Program-made: the position numbers and the translations under genes
Source of the DNA: Coenobita brevimanus
Taxonomy: Eukaryota > Arthropoda > Malacostraca > Decapoda > Coenobitidae
Direction: 5' to 3'
Assembly (NCBI GenBank): GCA_032717465.1
Contig: CM064664.1
Span: 5,409,173 to 5,473,172 of the forward strand
DNA: 64,000 bases
The notes under the pieces: generated by a model
The model's input: only the letters and a program-made list of their open reading frames with translations
The model's database searches: none
Told to the model about the DNA's origin: nothing
In this document: positions 34,940-48,100 of the stretch, in pieces
Position numbering within the stretch: position 1 is the stretch's first letter
How the letters are laid out: the number at the start of each line of letters is the position of its first letter

Positions 34940-36767
34940 GTAAACATGCAAGTGATCAGGCACGGGCACATCCAGTATTAGTAGTAATAGGCAGCAGAGA
35001 ACGATTCCTTATGTTATTATTATTAGTATTAGTATTATTGTTGTTGTTGCTGTTCTTGTTGCTGCTGTTGTTGTTTATCATCATAATTAATTTAGACGGG
35101 GGACATTCTCATTTAGTAGCCCGGGGCCGTCTTCCAGTGTTAGTCACACACGTAAATGTATTTTCACAGGGCAGTGCTTCTGTTTAGCTCCTTCAGGATT
35201 TTTACACAACTGTGCTTTACTCTAGCGAAGCACAATATGGTTCTTCATTTTAGCGAAGTCCCGTATGGTGCCAAATATGTCTAGTGCCGTTGTTTTTTAT
35301 TGTTTTATTCTCACCGAGGACAATGGTGCATTTAACCCTCTCATGATCGCGTTTTCTTGTTATTCCCTTTTATGTAACATGAGCCAACAGTATATTTTTA
35401 TTTAGGTGAATGTGTCAGTGGAGACAGTTGCTTATTCTGGCACCATGAACACTCCCTTGGTCAGGTTAATTCTATTATCTTTTCCAGTTTACCGCAGACG
35501 ATAGGTTCAAGTGAGTCTTTAATATGAAACTCACAGGTGAAAATCAGAGTGAGTGATAAAGAAATACAGTATAATGGAAAAATATTAGTTTAATTTTACA
35601 GGTATACAGTAAGTACAACGACTCCTCTTGGATGATGTTTAACTAATGCAATTAGAAATTAAAGAATATATATTGCTGTTTTTATACAACATATCCTTAA
35701 AAACTTTGTTGGAATACATATTTATGGTATAGATTAGTAAAGAATGGGTTCGGATTGTTACTTCCACCCCGAGCCTACTGTGTACTGCAGCCACCACTGT
35801 CATGTAAGTGGTAGGCTACTTCACACTTGTTGATTTCTTGAAACCACAGCATGGAATTGTTGCAGTAATTAATTCAGCTCTCATACAGTTTTAATTTGGT
35901 CTGCTTTTTTCAACGAAGAAAGAATTTTAGCCATTCCTAATCAAATGAACTCTAAAAAAAAAAAAAATGAATAATACATCATACCTTCACTGTAACCAAT
36001 ATCTGACTATTCCATGACATCTCATATACTATAACACTAACCATGTGTGTGTGTGTGTGTGTGTGTTTTGGGCAGCTGAAACTACACATTGATATCGCAC
36101 CAAAATTGGCACAGAAATCGCAAAAAAATCGCTGATGTGGAAAAACTTGGTCCCATCACGATTGAAAAATGTTTACTATATTTAATGAACGATCACATTT
36201 TGACCCCAAAAAAACGCCGCTCCTGGCGCCCTGCATAGGATCTCCGTAGATTTTTTTGCCCATAGTTACAACTAAAGCATTTCGGACTTGCGTTCGGACA
36301 ACCTGGGTTCCATTCCCGAAGCTGCAAATAACACGATCAATTTGTTAGCTGCAAAATATCCAAATGACACCTTTACACTAGAACAGCACATAAACGCAGG
36401 AGCCCTCAGCAGGAGCAAGTGCAAGGGGCCCGAAGGGCCCACGAGCACTTGTTTTCACTATTTTAGAGCGTGCCATATGTAGCCGAAAAATTACATTAAG
36501 AAAAGCAGAAAATGATCAAAATTACTTTACGAAACTGGACGTACCGAGAAGCTCTGGAAAAAAAAATGGTGCGAATGACCTCATTAGAATTGTGTCTTCC
36601 TGACGGTAGTAGATGCGAGGAGGTGCAATTTCTTTCATGGCTTATATTATCAAAACCATTCCACTGTCCAGAACATCACTGCTCGCCCCTGTGACACAAT
36701 AAAGAAACAGCAACACATTCATATAATTGAATATGTACGTATATCACTGCATGTGTATGTTGTACAG
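34940..36767. other. Intron 6
   Basis: It contains a (TTA/GTT)-rich tract at about 35011-35085, a (GT)n run at about 36044-36065 and a GC-rich hairpin at 36415-36452. No element recognised. Confidence 0.6.
36415..36452. repeat. GC-rich hairpin in intron 6
   Basis: GCAAGTG...GGGGCCC-GAA-GGGCCC...CACTTGT can pair over two stem segments in otherwise AT-rich DNA. Confidence 0.7.
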
Positions 36768-37033
36768 ATTACGAGGAGGAAAACGTGGCAAACGCACCAT
36801 GGAGTGCTGAGTACTGGGTCGGTGGTGATGGAGTCTGTGGGCACCCTGTTGGGCCAGGGACTGTTTGGACGCCTGTCAACCAGCCAGTCCAACCACATCC
36901 TGGTCGGCACTTGGTTGTTCTTCGGTGTGGTGGTGGGCACAGCATATCGTGCCAGCCTCATTGCTTCCCTCACCCTCCCAAGGCTGCCACCCAGACCAGA
37001 GACAGTTGAGGAGCTGGTCAAAGTAGTTGAAAG
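36768..37033 (+). CDS. Ionotropic receptor, exon 7 (pore and M3)
   Basis: It reads ITRRKTWQTHHGVLSTGSVV, then MESVGTLLGQGLFGRLS (pore-loop region), NHILVGTWLFFGVVVGT and AYRASLIASLTLP. The AYRASLIASLT string aligns with the M3 SYTANLAAFLT gating motif of ionotropic glutamate receptors. PRPETVEELVKVVER begins lobe S2. The acceptor is GTTGTACAG and the donor AG|GTGAGA. The 266 bp end in phase 2. This is the most diagnostic exon for the channel family. Confidence 0.93.
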
Positions 37034-37970
37034 GTGAGATATCGAAGAACAAACGTTTGGAGACAAAGGTACTGGATGAAATATGAAATGTAAGTTAATG
37101 CTGGGCCCTTCGGTTATGCTATCACTGCATCAAAGATCTTAAACCCTCAGTTCTATTATTCCCCTCATTCACCAACACATCACACAGTGAGTTAGTTTTC
37201 ATCCAGCAGGTGTTTTATTCAAATACTTCCATACGGTACTTTCAGCCCTGATTGTTCAAAAGCAGGGCAACACTGAAAGAATAAATGGTGTTCTCAAGTA
37301 CCACGTACTACATCATCCACATAACAATACTTGAAATATTCCATCCCTCAATATTTACCTCCGACTTTACTTTTTTTTTCTTTACTTTTGTGCTCACCGG
37401 TCTCGTAACCTCATTCACTTCTACATGCATTGTCCGCCAGAGACTCACAGTTCTTCGCTTATGCTTCCTCCACTGTCTGCCTTAATACGTGGACTAGATC
37501 TGCACATCCTGTAGTACTTTGGAAATTATTCAGTTCATTGCTTATCATATATTCAGACAGTTGTGTAACTTTATTATTATTATTCCTATACTATAATAAA
37601 TGCAAGGAATGTGCTGTAATAAACGGATAGAGAAAGACCAAATAAAAATACTATAGCTCTATAGCTCTTTCAATTTAACTCGCCCCATTTTTTTTTCTCA
37701 TTTGTAGCTTATTTCACGAAACTCAGTGGCAGGAAGAAACAATACTACGTCTTGCTTTCTTTCCATAGCACTTCGTGACTAGCATCATATATTGGTTTTA
37801 ATCAATTGTTACAAGTTAGCATTCGAGATGCAAATATGGCAATTTTAGGCCAATTTTAAAGTTAAAAAAAAAAAACTAAATGTATTTTGAAGTTAAGTTT
37901 TGGTGTTGCGTTATTCTAGGAGCCTCAGTAGTAATACTAATTAAACAATTTTTATTTGTACATGTTACAG
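37034..37970. other. Intron 7
   Basis: Contains the dispersed repeat at about 37670-37880 also seen in intron 2. Otherwise unremarkable AT-rich sequence. Confidence 0.6.
37670..37880. repeat. Diverged dispersed repeat shared with intron 2
   Basis: Counterpart of 29660-29870, same orientation. Confidence 0.5.
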
Positions 37971-38105
37971 GGTGACAATAAGATCTTTTGATGGTTCATA
38001 CAAGAAGTTCTCTTTAAACTCTGAATCAAGTGCCTTTAGAGAACTTGGGAGCATGATGGTCGGGGAAGATGTTATGGACGGACTCAACGCAGCTCTGACG
38101 ATGAA
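37971..38105 (+). CDS. Ionotropic receptor, exon 8 (S2)
   Basis: It reads RVTIRSFDGSYKKFSLNSES, SAFRELGSMMVGEDVMDG and LNAALTMK. This is the S2 stretch after M3 (V.......Y..F...S....F..LG..M...). The acceptor is ACATGTTACAG and the donor AA|GTGAGT, a strong site. The 135 bp join phase 2 to phase 2. Confidence 0.88.
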
Positions 38106-38139
38106 GTGAGTTGGTTTTACTTACAGTGATACATATATA

Positions 38140-39960
38140 TTTTTTTTGAATAACAGAACAGACAGGAAAAAACAGATGAAAAAAAAAAAATCCATACACC
38201 AAATTATTGGTGTACTCGATTCATAAAAATCTGTAACAGTTGTGCTTGAAAAGCTGTAGGTTGAAATTTTGGGGGGAAACAACTCTGGGGAAGCGAGTTG
38301 CAAAGAGATGCAGTTCAGGGAATAAAAGATTTCTGATAGGCGGAAGTTCTGCAATATGGTAGTGTGACATTCCAGCCATAAGCGCTACCAGATGCCCATG
38401 TAGCACAGGGAAAGGTATGGAGAGGTGGCACAATGGATGCAACTTCGTCTGAGTATTTTCCTTAAAAGTATCTGTAAAATAATGGAAGGTAGGCAATACT
38501 CCTTCTTACCTGTAGGGGAGGAAGTTTATTTGTAATATCAAGGTTACTGATAATTCTAACAGCTTTGTTCTGAATTTGTCTAGTTGTTTTAGTGCAACCT
38601 GTCCACATCCATTCCACAAGGGTGAGCAATATGCCGAGTGAAAGATCACATGACTCTTATAAACTATAGCTAATTGCTCATCAGTGAAGAGGTTACGAAC
38701 TCTGTAAAATAATCCAAATTTCTCTGAGGCACCTTTAGCCAATAATCTGACATGAGAGGTCCAGCTGAGGGCACTGTTAAGTGAACCACCGAGAATTTCA
38801 TTTTTTTTTTTTTTTTTTTTGAAAATAGCAGCATTAGTAGCACTGAAGATTATATAGGAATCTTGAAATACCTGTCTATTAGCAAACTGTATATATTTGG
38901 TTTTACTAGCATTAAATGAGACAAGGTTATTTTGTCCCCATTCAGTGATCCTAGATAAGTCTTGATTTATGGAGATGGCTGTACTGAGTTGTGAGTTAGA
39001 GATATTAAACTTTATGAATCGGTGTTTAAGTGTGAATGAACTGTGAGTTGTTGAGTCATCTGCATATAAAATAATTGGATTGTGAGTGTCAGATAAGAGA
39101 TCATTAATATGAATGACGAATAGGGTCCGAGCCAGAACCAATCCTTGTCACACCGTTTGTCATTGAGGGATATTTGAATATACATCATCTATTTTTACTC
39201 TTATATTTCTGTCACTGATATATGAGGAAATCAGAGGAAAAAAAGGTGTTAGTCCATCGCAAGGGAGATAGCAGGGAATGGTGCAACATTCTGTCAAAAA
39301 CTTTAGAAATATCAAAGGCTACTGCATCAGTTTCTCCATGTTGGTCAACTGATGGATGGATGGTGAGAGTCAGGAGACTAAGTATATCGATAGTGGATCA
39401 TTCGTGGCGAAAACCATACTGCCTATCACCAGTTAAGTTGTTGAATTCAGTATGTTTAATTATGTGTTTATTCACTATAATTTCAAGTACTTTACCAAGA
39501 GAAGACCTGATAGATATTAGTCTGTAATCAGAGGGGTCAGAGAAACTTCCTTTTTTCAGAACTGGGTTGGTACTTGTTTTTTTCCAAGAATTAGGGAATA
39601 AAGTAGTACGTAAGCATAGCCTGAATAATTTAGCTAGAACATAAGCAAATTCTGGGAGCACTTTTCAAAACAATTGGAGGAATTCGACCTGGGCCTGGAG
39701 CTTTGTTGGTTGGTAAATTGTGTAGGATGGATTGTATGTATCTAGTCTGTAATTTAAGTGGAGCACTTTCGGGAGAGTCAAGTTCTAGTGCTGGGACGTT
39801 CTAGCTGACTTCTTGTAACGTAGCAATTCTTGCAGATGTTCTAGTAAGGATATTCGCTTTACCACGTCAGTCACTCGTAATGTTACTGTCAGAAGATTTT
39901 AGTGGGGGAATGGGTGATGACTTGTTACATAATTTTTTGGTATTTCGGAGATACGTTGAC
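38140..39960 (-). mobile_element. Jockey-superfamily LINE of a second family (antisense)
   Basis: It differs from copies A-F. Minus-strand RT pieces are LFRLCLRTTLFPNSWKK, GDRQYGFRHE (39398-39661), then HINDLLSDTHNPIILYADDS, WGQNNLVSFNASKTKYIQFA and LGGSLNSALSWTSHVR (38506-39141). The catalytic YADD is kept, but frames are broken between 39141 and 39398 and by a poly(K) run from an A tract at 38803-38820. The endonuclease is not recognised, so the copy is 5'-truncated. It lies in intron 8. Ends are approximate. Confidence 0.7.
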
Positions 39961-40480
39961 TGATATATGATAATTAAAGTTACTGAGATGCTTACATGAA
40001 TAAATATGATTTTTTTATGTATGTAAATCTTTTGTCATATACATTTGCAGCAGAAAAAAAAAAACTATTGTACTGTATCTGAACAAATGGAAAAGAAAAG
40101 ACAAAATGTATCGGCATTATCAATTATTTACGAGTATTTTTTGTTCTACTTTACATACTGTATATGATTCATTGTCTTACGTTACTGTTTCAAGTAAGAT
40201 AATTAAATATCTAGATTTTTATAAATGTGTCCGAATCAGGGTGTAAGCACCAGATCCCGTTCCATGAAGTCCAGCAGTCCCTCTACGTACTGTTGCATTC
40301 ACCTTCACATGTCACGAATTCGGTGACAATATCCCCCATCCATACTTACAACATGCTAAGGCTGTCTTACACAGGACTGGTGTACTGGCGATTAGCATTC
40401 GGCCCTCGAATGCATTTGTTTCATTTATTTATGTTGGCATGTGACGATGCGCCAGGATTCCTGAGGACTGAATGATGTTG
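39961..40480. other. Intron 8, unannotated part
   Basis: AT-rich. A 19-bp hairpin GCATTCGGCCCTCGAATGC lies near 40395-40415, in a context resembling 34550-34590 and 58720-58750. Otherwise nothing seen. Confidence 0.5.
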
Positions 40481-40486
40481 GAATTT

Positions 40487-40733
40487 TTTTTTTTTTTTAT
40501 GCGAGGAAGAAGGAACCAAAGGCTGAGCCCACAAAACGTTCCTTCTAAGAAAAAAAGAAACAAAGGGAATACAAAAGAGAGCCAAATTCAAGATCCATTC
40601 ATTTCGAGATGCCTGGACACACTGTGTTTGAAAGACTGGAGATCATAGGAAGTAGGAAATACAGACAAAAGGAGACAGTTCCAGAGTTGGCCTGTTGCAT
40701 AAATGAAGGACTGGGAGTAACGGTTAACTCCAG
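40487..40733 (-). mobile_element. Jockey-type LINE, copy E (3' end only)
   Basis: Begins with a T run (antisense poly(A)) and ATGCGAGGAAGAAGGAACC, then matches the last 225 bp of copies B and D up to GGGAGTAACGGTTAACTCC, where it is truncated. It lies 154 bp upstream of exon 9. Confidence 0.85.
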
Positions 40734-40886
40734 CATATTATGTGGCCCATTCTACTGGCCATGCTATGCATTATTCTCCCACTATCGAATATTCCGTCCT
40801 TATATATCATACCTCATGCTGTTTCTAGGTGGGGAAAGCATTTGGGATAATTATTATTTTTTTACTATTTTTTGTGTTTATTTCAG

Positions 40887-41073
40887 GAGTGCCCATCTTG
40901 GTGCCCGTCTAAACCTGCAGCTGATAATATCCCGGAACTTTGCTAAATTTGATGGCACTTCTCCCTTGTATCTAGGCAAGGAAAAGCTGGTAAAGCTTTC
41001 TATAGCCTGGCCAGTGCCTCATGATGCCCCCTACACACCTCAGATTGATAAATGTTTGAGGATTATATCACAG
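40887..41073 (+). CDS. Ionotropic receptor, exon 9 (S2)
   Basis: It reads KSAHLGARLNLQLIISRNFA, YLGKEKLVKLSIAWPVPHDA and PYTPQIDKCLRIISQ. The W..P..APY...ID..L..I.. pattern is the standard end of lobe S2 just before M4 in arthropod ionotropic receptors. The acceptor is TTTATTTCAG and the donor CAG|GTGCGT. The 187 bp join phase 2 to phase 0. The next exon is almost 20 kb away. Confidence 0.92.
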
Positions 41074-41500
41074 GTGCGTAAGAGAATTTAATCTTTGGGC
41101 TTAATATGTTTTTTACATGAAATCACTCCTTATCTGAGTTACAATGACTGCAGGTAGCAGCAATGTTACTAAATATATCATTGTAATTAACAAGTTATTT
41201 ATTTCTCAAGGTTGATGTCTTACATATTCTATTTTTACATCCTCCTAGCACTTTTACCCAGTTGCGGATAAATCTCTAGTAGTGAACGAGTCATCACTAA
41301 TTCCAGGTCGTCGACGAGTTAAATCCTCAGAGATGAATAAATTTTTTCAGTAAATGACAAGAGAAATGAACTGAAATAAATATTGTGGCGCTGCAACAGC
41401 TCGATAATAATATGATGCAGAATAAACGTTAAAACCCGTATACTAAGACAAAATCGATACCTCTAATCAAGAAAAACAATGGCAACAAAGTAAGTAAATT
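41074..41500. other. Intron 9, first part
   Basis: AT-rich sequence before the antisense I-type LINE. Nothing recognised. Confidence 0.5.
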
Positions 41501-44500
41501 ATCGGTCAACTATAAAAGGTGCAAGAAGTTCACCTCCTTAAGCCAGAAGCTCCTCCAAGTATAAAGGACAGAGAGTAGGCACCATCCGTCCTGCTATGCC
41601 TATGAAGAAATCTCCACCGCAGGTTCACCAGACTTGGACACAGGACTAGCATGTGACGGACAGTAAGGGGAACAAAGCAATCGTCACATTACGGTTGAGC
41701 CCCACAACACATTAGGAACTCATGACTAAGCCATGAGTGCCCAATGCATAGCTGGGTAACAGCCACCTCCAATCACTAATACATGCAGGAGAGAACCCTC
41801 GGCACTAACACTCTCTCAAAAACATCCCTGAATTTATTATTAGTAACAGCATTCCACAGACTCTGCCAACAAATAAGAATCACATACTTCAAGTAAGGCT
41901 TCATATCAGAAGCAGGAAGGGGGTAGTTGGCAGGGATCATCGGGAGGAAGCAGATTTTACTAATGTATCTGTCATCTCATTGTCGTTCACCCTAGACACA
42001 CCAGTATCTGACTCTGAACCATCTGTATATACAAGGACTGTTTCTCTGTGAACTGAAGAATGTGTCAAAACAGCTGATGGAGAGCCAAAGAAAACGCAGA
42101 AGACTTCGTAACCTCGGAATCAATGCACACCTGCACCTCAGGAAGGCACCATGGAGGGATTTTTGGGAGCTAGACAGGGCAGACACACTGTAGAGAAACC
42201 TACATCTTACTTAATCGGCCTGACCCAGTATACAAAGGAATGTGGAGTGCGAGGATGAGAAACAATAAGTGTGTCACTTTGAACCACCTTTATATACAGG
42301 AAGGGGTACCTCTGTTAATGGAGTGTTACAAAAATATCTGATAGGTGATGAAGCACCAGAGAAGAGAGCGAAGATTTAGTATCCTAAAAATTCCTGCACG
42401 CTTACACCTCGGCAAGGTACCATGGTGTAATTCTTTGCTGCCGAGCTGGGCAGACAGGCTATCCAGAGAGACCTAAATCCCCCATAATCTGCCTGACCCT
42501 GTACCCAAAGGAATGTGGTGTGTGAGGATGAGAAACATGATACTGCAAAAATAACTGCCATGATAAACAAACAGCAATCTTTGACTCTGGAATATATCTT
42601 ATGCGATTCCAGCAACAAATGATTAGCGACTTGTGCAGTAGATAAAAGGAAGAAACACCAGCCACAAAGGTGGAACTGGGTAGAATCTGAAAGCACCAGT
42701 GGCAAGATACAAAACTGCATGATGCAAAGGACTGAGAACACTATGCTGCGGTACAGTGGAGGAGAAGTACGCCTCACAACCATAGGCAAGCTTAGATCCC
42801 ACTATGGCTTGATACAAATGAAGGAGTGTACTCCGAGCAGCACTCCACGAGGTGTGAGATATAGAGACAGCAACCTACCTTCAACAAATCCATTGCTTGC
42901 ATACATGATACTCAAAGAAGTTTCAAATGTAAAACTCAAGTAACCTGAGAGTCAAATGTGAAGCCTAGAAACTTAGTCATCTCCATGCACTGTACCAGGC
43001 GCCAGCCACGTTAATCTATAAAACTGGATTGCAACACTCAGGCTTGAAGTAAAACGGAAATCTCTCCAGTCTGCCCAGCTGGCAACCCTTTCCAGCATAA
43101 GTTGCATCCTCCTCTCAACAGCACACATCTGGGAACCAGCAAACCATATCACTAGGTCAGCCATGTAAAAGGAAGAAGACATCCTCTGTGGCAGGGAATC
43201 AAGTGTGCCAATGACAGCAACAGCAAGTAAAAGAACACTTAGCACACTCCTCTGTGTAACACCTTCCGCTTGAACTCGTAGAACAGAGTGAGGAGAGCAC
43301 ACGGACATGAAACCTGCGGTTCAACTAGAAGTTACTAAGGAACAATGGCAGGTTGCCGTAACATATGCCTTTCCAGGTCAAGGAACAAAGCTGCTAGATT
43401 CTGTCCAGATGCAAAAGACTCACAGACTGCTGACTCAGGGCCGATGAGGTAGTCCAATGTACACCTCATCCAATGAAACACTCTTTGTGACAGAGAGAAG
43501 AAACCTCTTCTTTAGTTAGCCTCACGCTAACCATCTTCTCAAACAGTCAGCATACACAAGATGTCAAACAAATGGCACAATAGTTAGACTCATTACAATG
43601 GTTTTTAGGTGGCTTAGGAAATAGAAGAACCATTCGCATCCCCCAATTAGTGGGTACTTTATCTTCATCCCTTATCCAATTATAAACTATTAATAAAAAC
43701 AGAGACTTGTACGGCAAATGGTAAATCATAGCAAAGGGAATGTCAATGGGTCCAGCAGCAAAGTCATCACACTGCTGGTGAGCAGCCTTGAGTTCACAGA
43801 CGGCAAAGAAAAAATAAGGATCCAGTTCAGTATGCAGAAATAAAATGCCAAACCTTTCCTGTTGATGCCAGAATAAACTAAATGGCTTGGAGGGATCTGA
43901 ACAAAAAACATTGTAAAAATGCTCTGCCAGGGCTGAAGCTACTTCAGAGGAGTTGGATAAAGAAGATCCCTGAATTTTAAGCACCAAGGGAGAAGGCGAC
44001 TACTCACCTGTTATTTTCATCACCTTCCTCCAGACCAATGGTAAAGGAGTGGATGAGGTAGCTGACGATTCATATGTTCTCCACAAGATTTGACGCAAGT
44101 TCATCAGAACCCACTAATAACGGGCACGAGCTTTCTCAAACTGAATTTAAAATAAGACATCTTCATTTTTCCAATGGTTCCTACAAGCAGCGTTGTGGAC
44201 ATACCTACCTAAAGCACATGCCTCATTCCACCAAGGCACAGGTTACCTGCAAAACTTTCCAGACGTTCGTGGAATAGAAAAAAGGCCAGCCTGATATACA
44301 GTAGTTATGAAATACTGTTCTTCATCATTAGCCCTTTGAAAGCTAGGAACACTACAGTCGAGACTACAGTGACCTGCAAACTTTTCCCAATCAGTCGTAC
44401 CCAAACACCAGCGAGCGACACGCTTCACCGACATAGAGCTGAATGCTTTAACCACAACAGGACAATGATCAATACCATTCAAGTCCGGCAAAATCAAATC

Positions 44501-45130
44501 AGACAAAATCTCACATGAAAAGTTCAGTGAAGAGTCATGGGATACCAGTGTAAGATCAATAACAGACAGAGTACCAGTTTATACAAGAAATGTGTCAGGT
44601 CTCCCGTGCTCAGAGGAACCAGGTCCAAATCCTCAGCCAAAGATGCAAGATCACCACAGGCGTTACATAAATTTTCTGCCCACAATGCATGACGCCCGTT
44701 CATGTGACCTAGAAGAACAAATGGCCTAGGAAGTTGATGGAAAAAAGTGGTCAAGGCACAGAGGGGCGTGGAAAGGGGGGGGGGGTGAATAAAGAAAACA
44801 AAATATGTAACTCCTCCCCAGGAGTAATTGAACAGCCACAGCCTGAAGGAGAGACTGACAGGAAAATAAGTAAATGGAACATCAGTGCAGCAGAGGAGAG
44901 CACAGCCATTACGAGGACCACACTCCATAAGAGCTGGTGAGTGAATGACTGTATATCCTCTTACAGCAGGAAGTCTTGTCTCTCACCATAGTCTTCTGAA
45001 GGCAAACACAGAAGGTGAAACTCAGACACAAGCAGTTGAAGTTCCTCTCAATTAGCTCAATTACCTCAACAGTTCCACTGCAGAGCAACTATTGCTGGAC
45101 GAGGCATGGCTGGAATTATCTTCACAAAAA
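41500..45130 (-). mobile_element. I-superfamily LINE relic with RNase H (antisense)
   Basis: Domains on the minus strand in order: an endonuclease fragment with FVLLGHMNGRHALW (44524-44928) and IDHCPVV (near 44470), RT fingers with CDDFAAGPIDIPFAMI and KVPTNWGMRMVLLFPKP (43547-43987), a palm fragment GVTQRSVLSVLLLAVA / FYMADLVIWFAGS (42973-43308), a C-terminal SKLAYGCEAYFSSTVP (42623-42817), and RNase H with VYTDGSESDTG at about 42000-42045. RNase H downstream of RT separates it from the Jockey copies and fits the I or related clades. Stops and frameshifts are frequent and the catalytic YxDD is degraded to MADL. The boundaries are approximate. Confidence 0.72.
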
Positions 45131-45175
45131 TGATAACAAAATTTTGCTGTAGCTTCTAAAGAATATCATGAATGT

Positions 45176-48100
45176 TTTTTTTTTTTTTATGCGAGGAAGA
45201 AGGAACCAAAGGCCACAAGACCGCAGTAACAGTTCCCTCCAAGAGAAAAACAAAATACAATAGAGAGCCAAAATCAAGATCCGATCATTTTGAGATGCCT
45301 GGACACACTGCATTTGAAAGACTGGAGATCGTAGGCAGCAGGAAATACAGACAGAGGGAGACAGTTCCAGAGCTGACCTGTTGCATAAATGAAAGACTGG
45401 GAGTAACGGTTAACTCTTGCATTAGAGAGTTGGACAGAAAAGGGATGAGAGTTTGCTGCCAGACGGGTGCTACGCGCCCGTTGTAGAGGTGGAGGAATGC
45501 AAGCAGACAGTTCAGAGGAGCAGTGACCATTAAAGTAGCGATAGAAAAGAGATAAAGATGCAACAGTGCGGCGAAGAGACAGAGGTTGAAGGGAGTCAGT
45601 AAGAGGAGAAGAGTTAATGAGACGAAAAGCCTTTGACTCCACCCTATTGAGAAGAGCTGAATGTGGGGAGCCTCCCCACACATGAGAGTTGTACTCCACA
45701 CAGGGGCGGATAAAACCCCTGTATAGAGTCAACAATTGTGCAGGGAAAAAGAAAGAGCGGAGTCGGCTTAGCACACCCAATCTCTTGGAAGCAGATTTTA
45801 CAAGAGATGTAATATGATCTTTCCAAGATAAGTCCCGAGTAAATGAAACCCCAAGCATGTTCAAGGATGATGCAGGATTAAGCTGAATATTATTAAACAT
45901 TAGTGGGTATACCTGCGGAAGATTTTGTCGGGTTGATAGGTGTAAGAACTGTCTTAGATGCATAAAAAACAACCATATTATTTTTATCCCAGTCAGAGAT
46001 ATGAGCCAAGTCAGACATTAGGTGTGCCATAGCCTCATCCCTTGTTTGTTGAAGTACCTATTGAGATGGGCGTTGCAGGAACCAAATGGAAAGGTGAAGG
46101 GTGGAGGCATCATTGTATAAGTGGATAGGGTTAGATGTACAGCTTCCTTGATGAATAAAAGGAAGTGAGTTGGTGATAGGACAGAGCCCTGAGGAACACC
46201 ACTGTTGATAGATCTAGGAGAAAAACGATGGCTGTCTACAACAGCGGCTATAGAACGACCAGAAAGGAAGCTAGCGATGAAGGCACAGATAGAAGGATAG
46301 AAACCGTACGAGGGCAGTTTGGAAATTAAAATTTTATGCCAGACTGGATCGAAAGCCTTTGAGCTGTCAAGTGCAATGGCAAAGCTTTCGCCAAAGTCCC
46401 GAAAGGAGGATGACAAGGAGTCTGAAAGGTAGGTGAGAAGATCGCCGGTGGAGCATCCCTGACGGAACCCGTACTGACGATCGGAAAGAAGCTTGTGATG
46501 GGAAAGATGCCTTAAAATTTTTCTATTGAGAATTGACTCGAAAACTTTTGAAATACAGGACGTTAAAGCAATTGGACGATAGTTGGAGGGTTGGGAGTGG
46601 TCACCCTTCTTTGGGACTGGCTGAATGAGAGCAAACTTCCAGCAAGAAGGAAAGGTACAAGTTGACAGACAAAGGCGAAAGAGTTTGCCTAGGCTGGGTG
46701 TAAGCACAGAAGCACAGTTCTTGAGAACAACAAGAGGGACCCCATCAGGCCCATATCCCTTGTTAGTACTGAGGCCAGTGATGGCAGAAAATACATCAAC
46801 TGAAGAAATTTTAATGTCAGCCATGAGGAACTCACAGGAGGGAAGAGATGGAGGAACAGCACCGGAATCGTCTAAGGTGGAATTGGAGGAGAAAGTCTGT
46901 GCGAAGAGATCTGCTTTATCAGTAGAAGAAATAGCTACAGAACCATCAGAGTAGAAAAGAGGAGGGAAGGATGATGAGGTAAAGTTGTTAGAAAGATTTT
47001 TGGCAAGGTGCCAGAAGGAGCGGGAAGAATTCGAGTTGGAGAGTTGAGAGCATTTAGTATGGATGAAATTACTTTTAGTAGAGCGAAGAACAGACTTAGC
47101 ACGATTCCGGGCAGAAACATAAAGATAATGTGATTCAGGGGTGGGTTGGCTCCGGTACCTTTTGTAGGCCCTCTCCTTGTTGCGGACAGCATTAGAACAA
47201 GCGTGATTAAACCAAGGCTTTCTTGCGTTAGTCAAAGGATATGAGAAAGGAATGTATGCTTCCATGCCCGAGAGAATAACCTCCGTAATGCGCAAGGCAC
47301 ACTCAGATGGCTCCCGGCCATGGAAGCAATAATCATTGCAGGGAAAATCAAAGAAGTACTGCCTGAGAGCCTCCCAGTCTGCAGCTCCAAAATGCCACAG
47401 ACCACGTTTCCCTGGAGGGTCCACAGGCCGTACCAGAGTGATAGGACAGGTTAAGGTAATAAGGTTATGATCGGAGGAGCCCAATGGAGAGAAAAGATTA
47501 ACAGAGTAAGCAGAAGGATTAGTTGTGAGGAAGAGGTCAAGTATGTTGGAGCTCTCTCCAAGGCGGTCAGGGATACGGGTAGGGTGCTGTACAAGATGCT
47601 CTAGGTCATTAAGGAGAGAAAAGATGTAGGCTTGTTCACCAGGTGGATCCGTGAAAGGAGAGGAGAGCCAAAGGTGGTGGTGAACATTGAAATCTCCTAG
47701 AATGGAGAGTTCAGAGAAAGGAGAAATGGATAGAATGTGTTCCGTCATAGAAGTAAGATAGTCGAAGAATTTTTGATAGTCAGTAGAATCAGGGGATAAG
47801 TAAACAGCACAGATATATTTAGTCAGAGAATGACAGGAGAGCCGAAGCCAGAGTGTAGAGAATTCAGAAGAATCGAGTTCAGGAACACGGGAGCAAGATA
47901 AGTCATTGCGTATATATACACAACAGCCACCTTTGGCTTTGAAATGAGTATAGAGAAAGTAGGAGGATACAGAAAAGGGTTTGCTGTCAGTTGCCTCAGA
48001 CAGTTGAGTCTCTGTTAGAAAAAGAAGGTGAGGTTTAGAGGAGGAGAGGTGGTGCTCAGCAGAGCGAAAGTTAGAGGAAAGACCGCGAATGTTGCAGAAA

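Noticed and set aside
36266..36330. tRNA-like fragment (GGACTTGCGTTCGGACAACC, then GGGTTCCATTCCC)
   Set aside because: The B-box match is partial and no A box or paired acceptor stem is visible.
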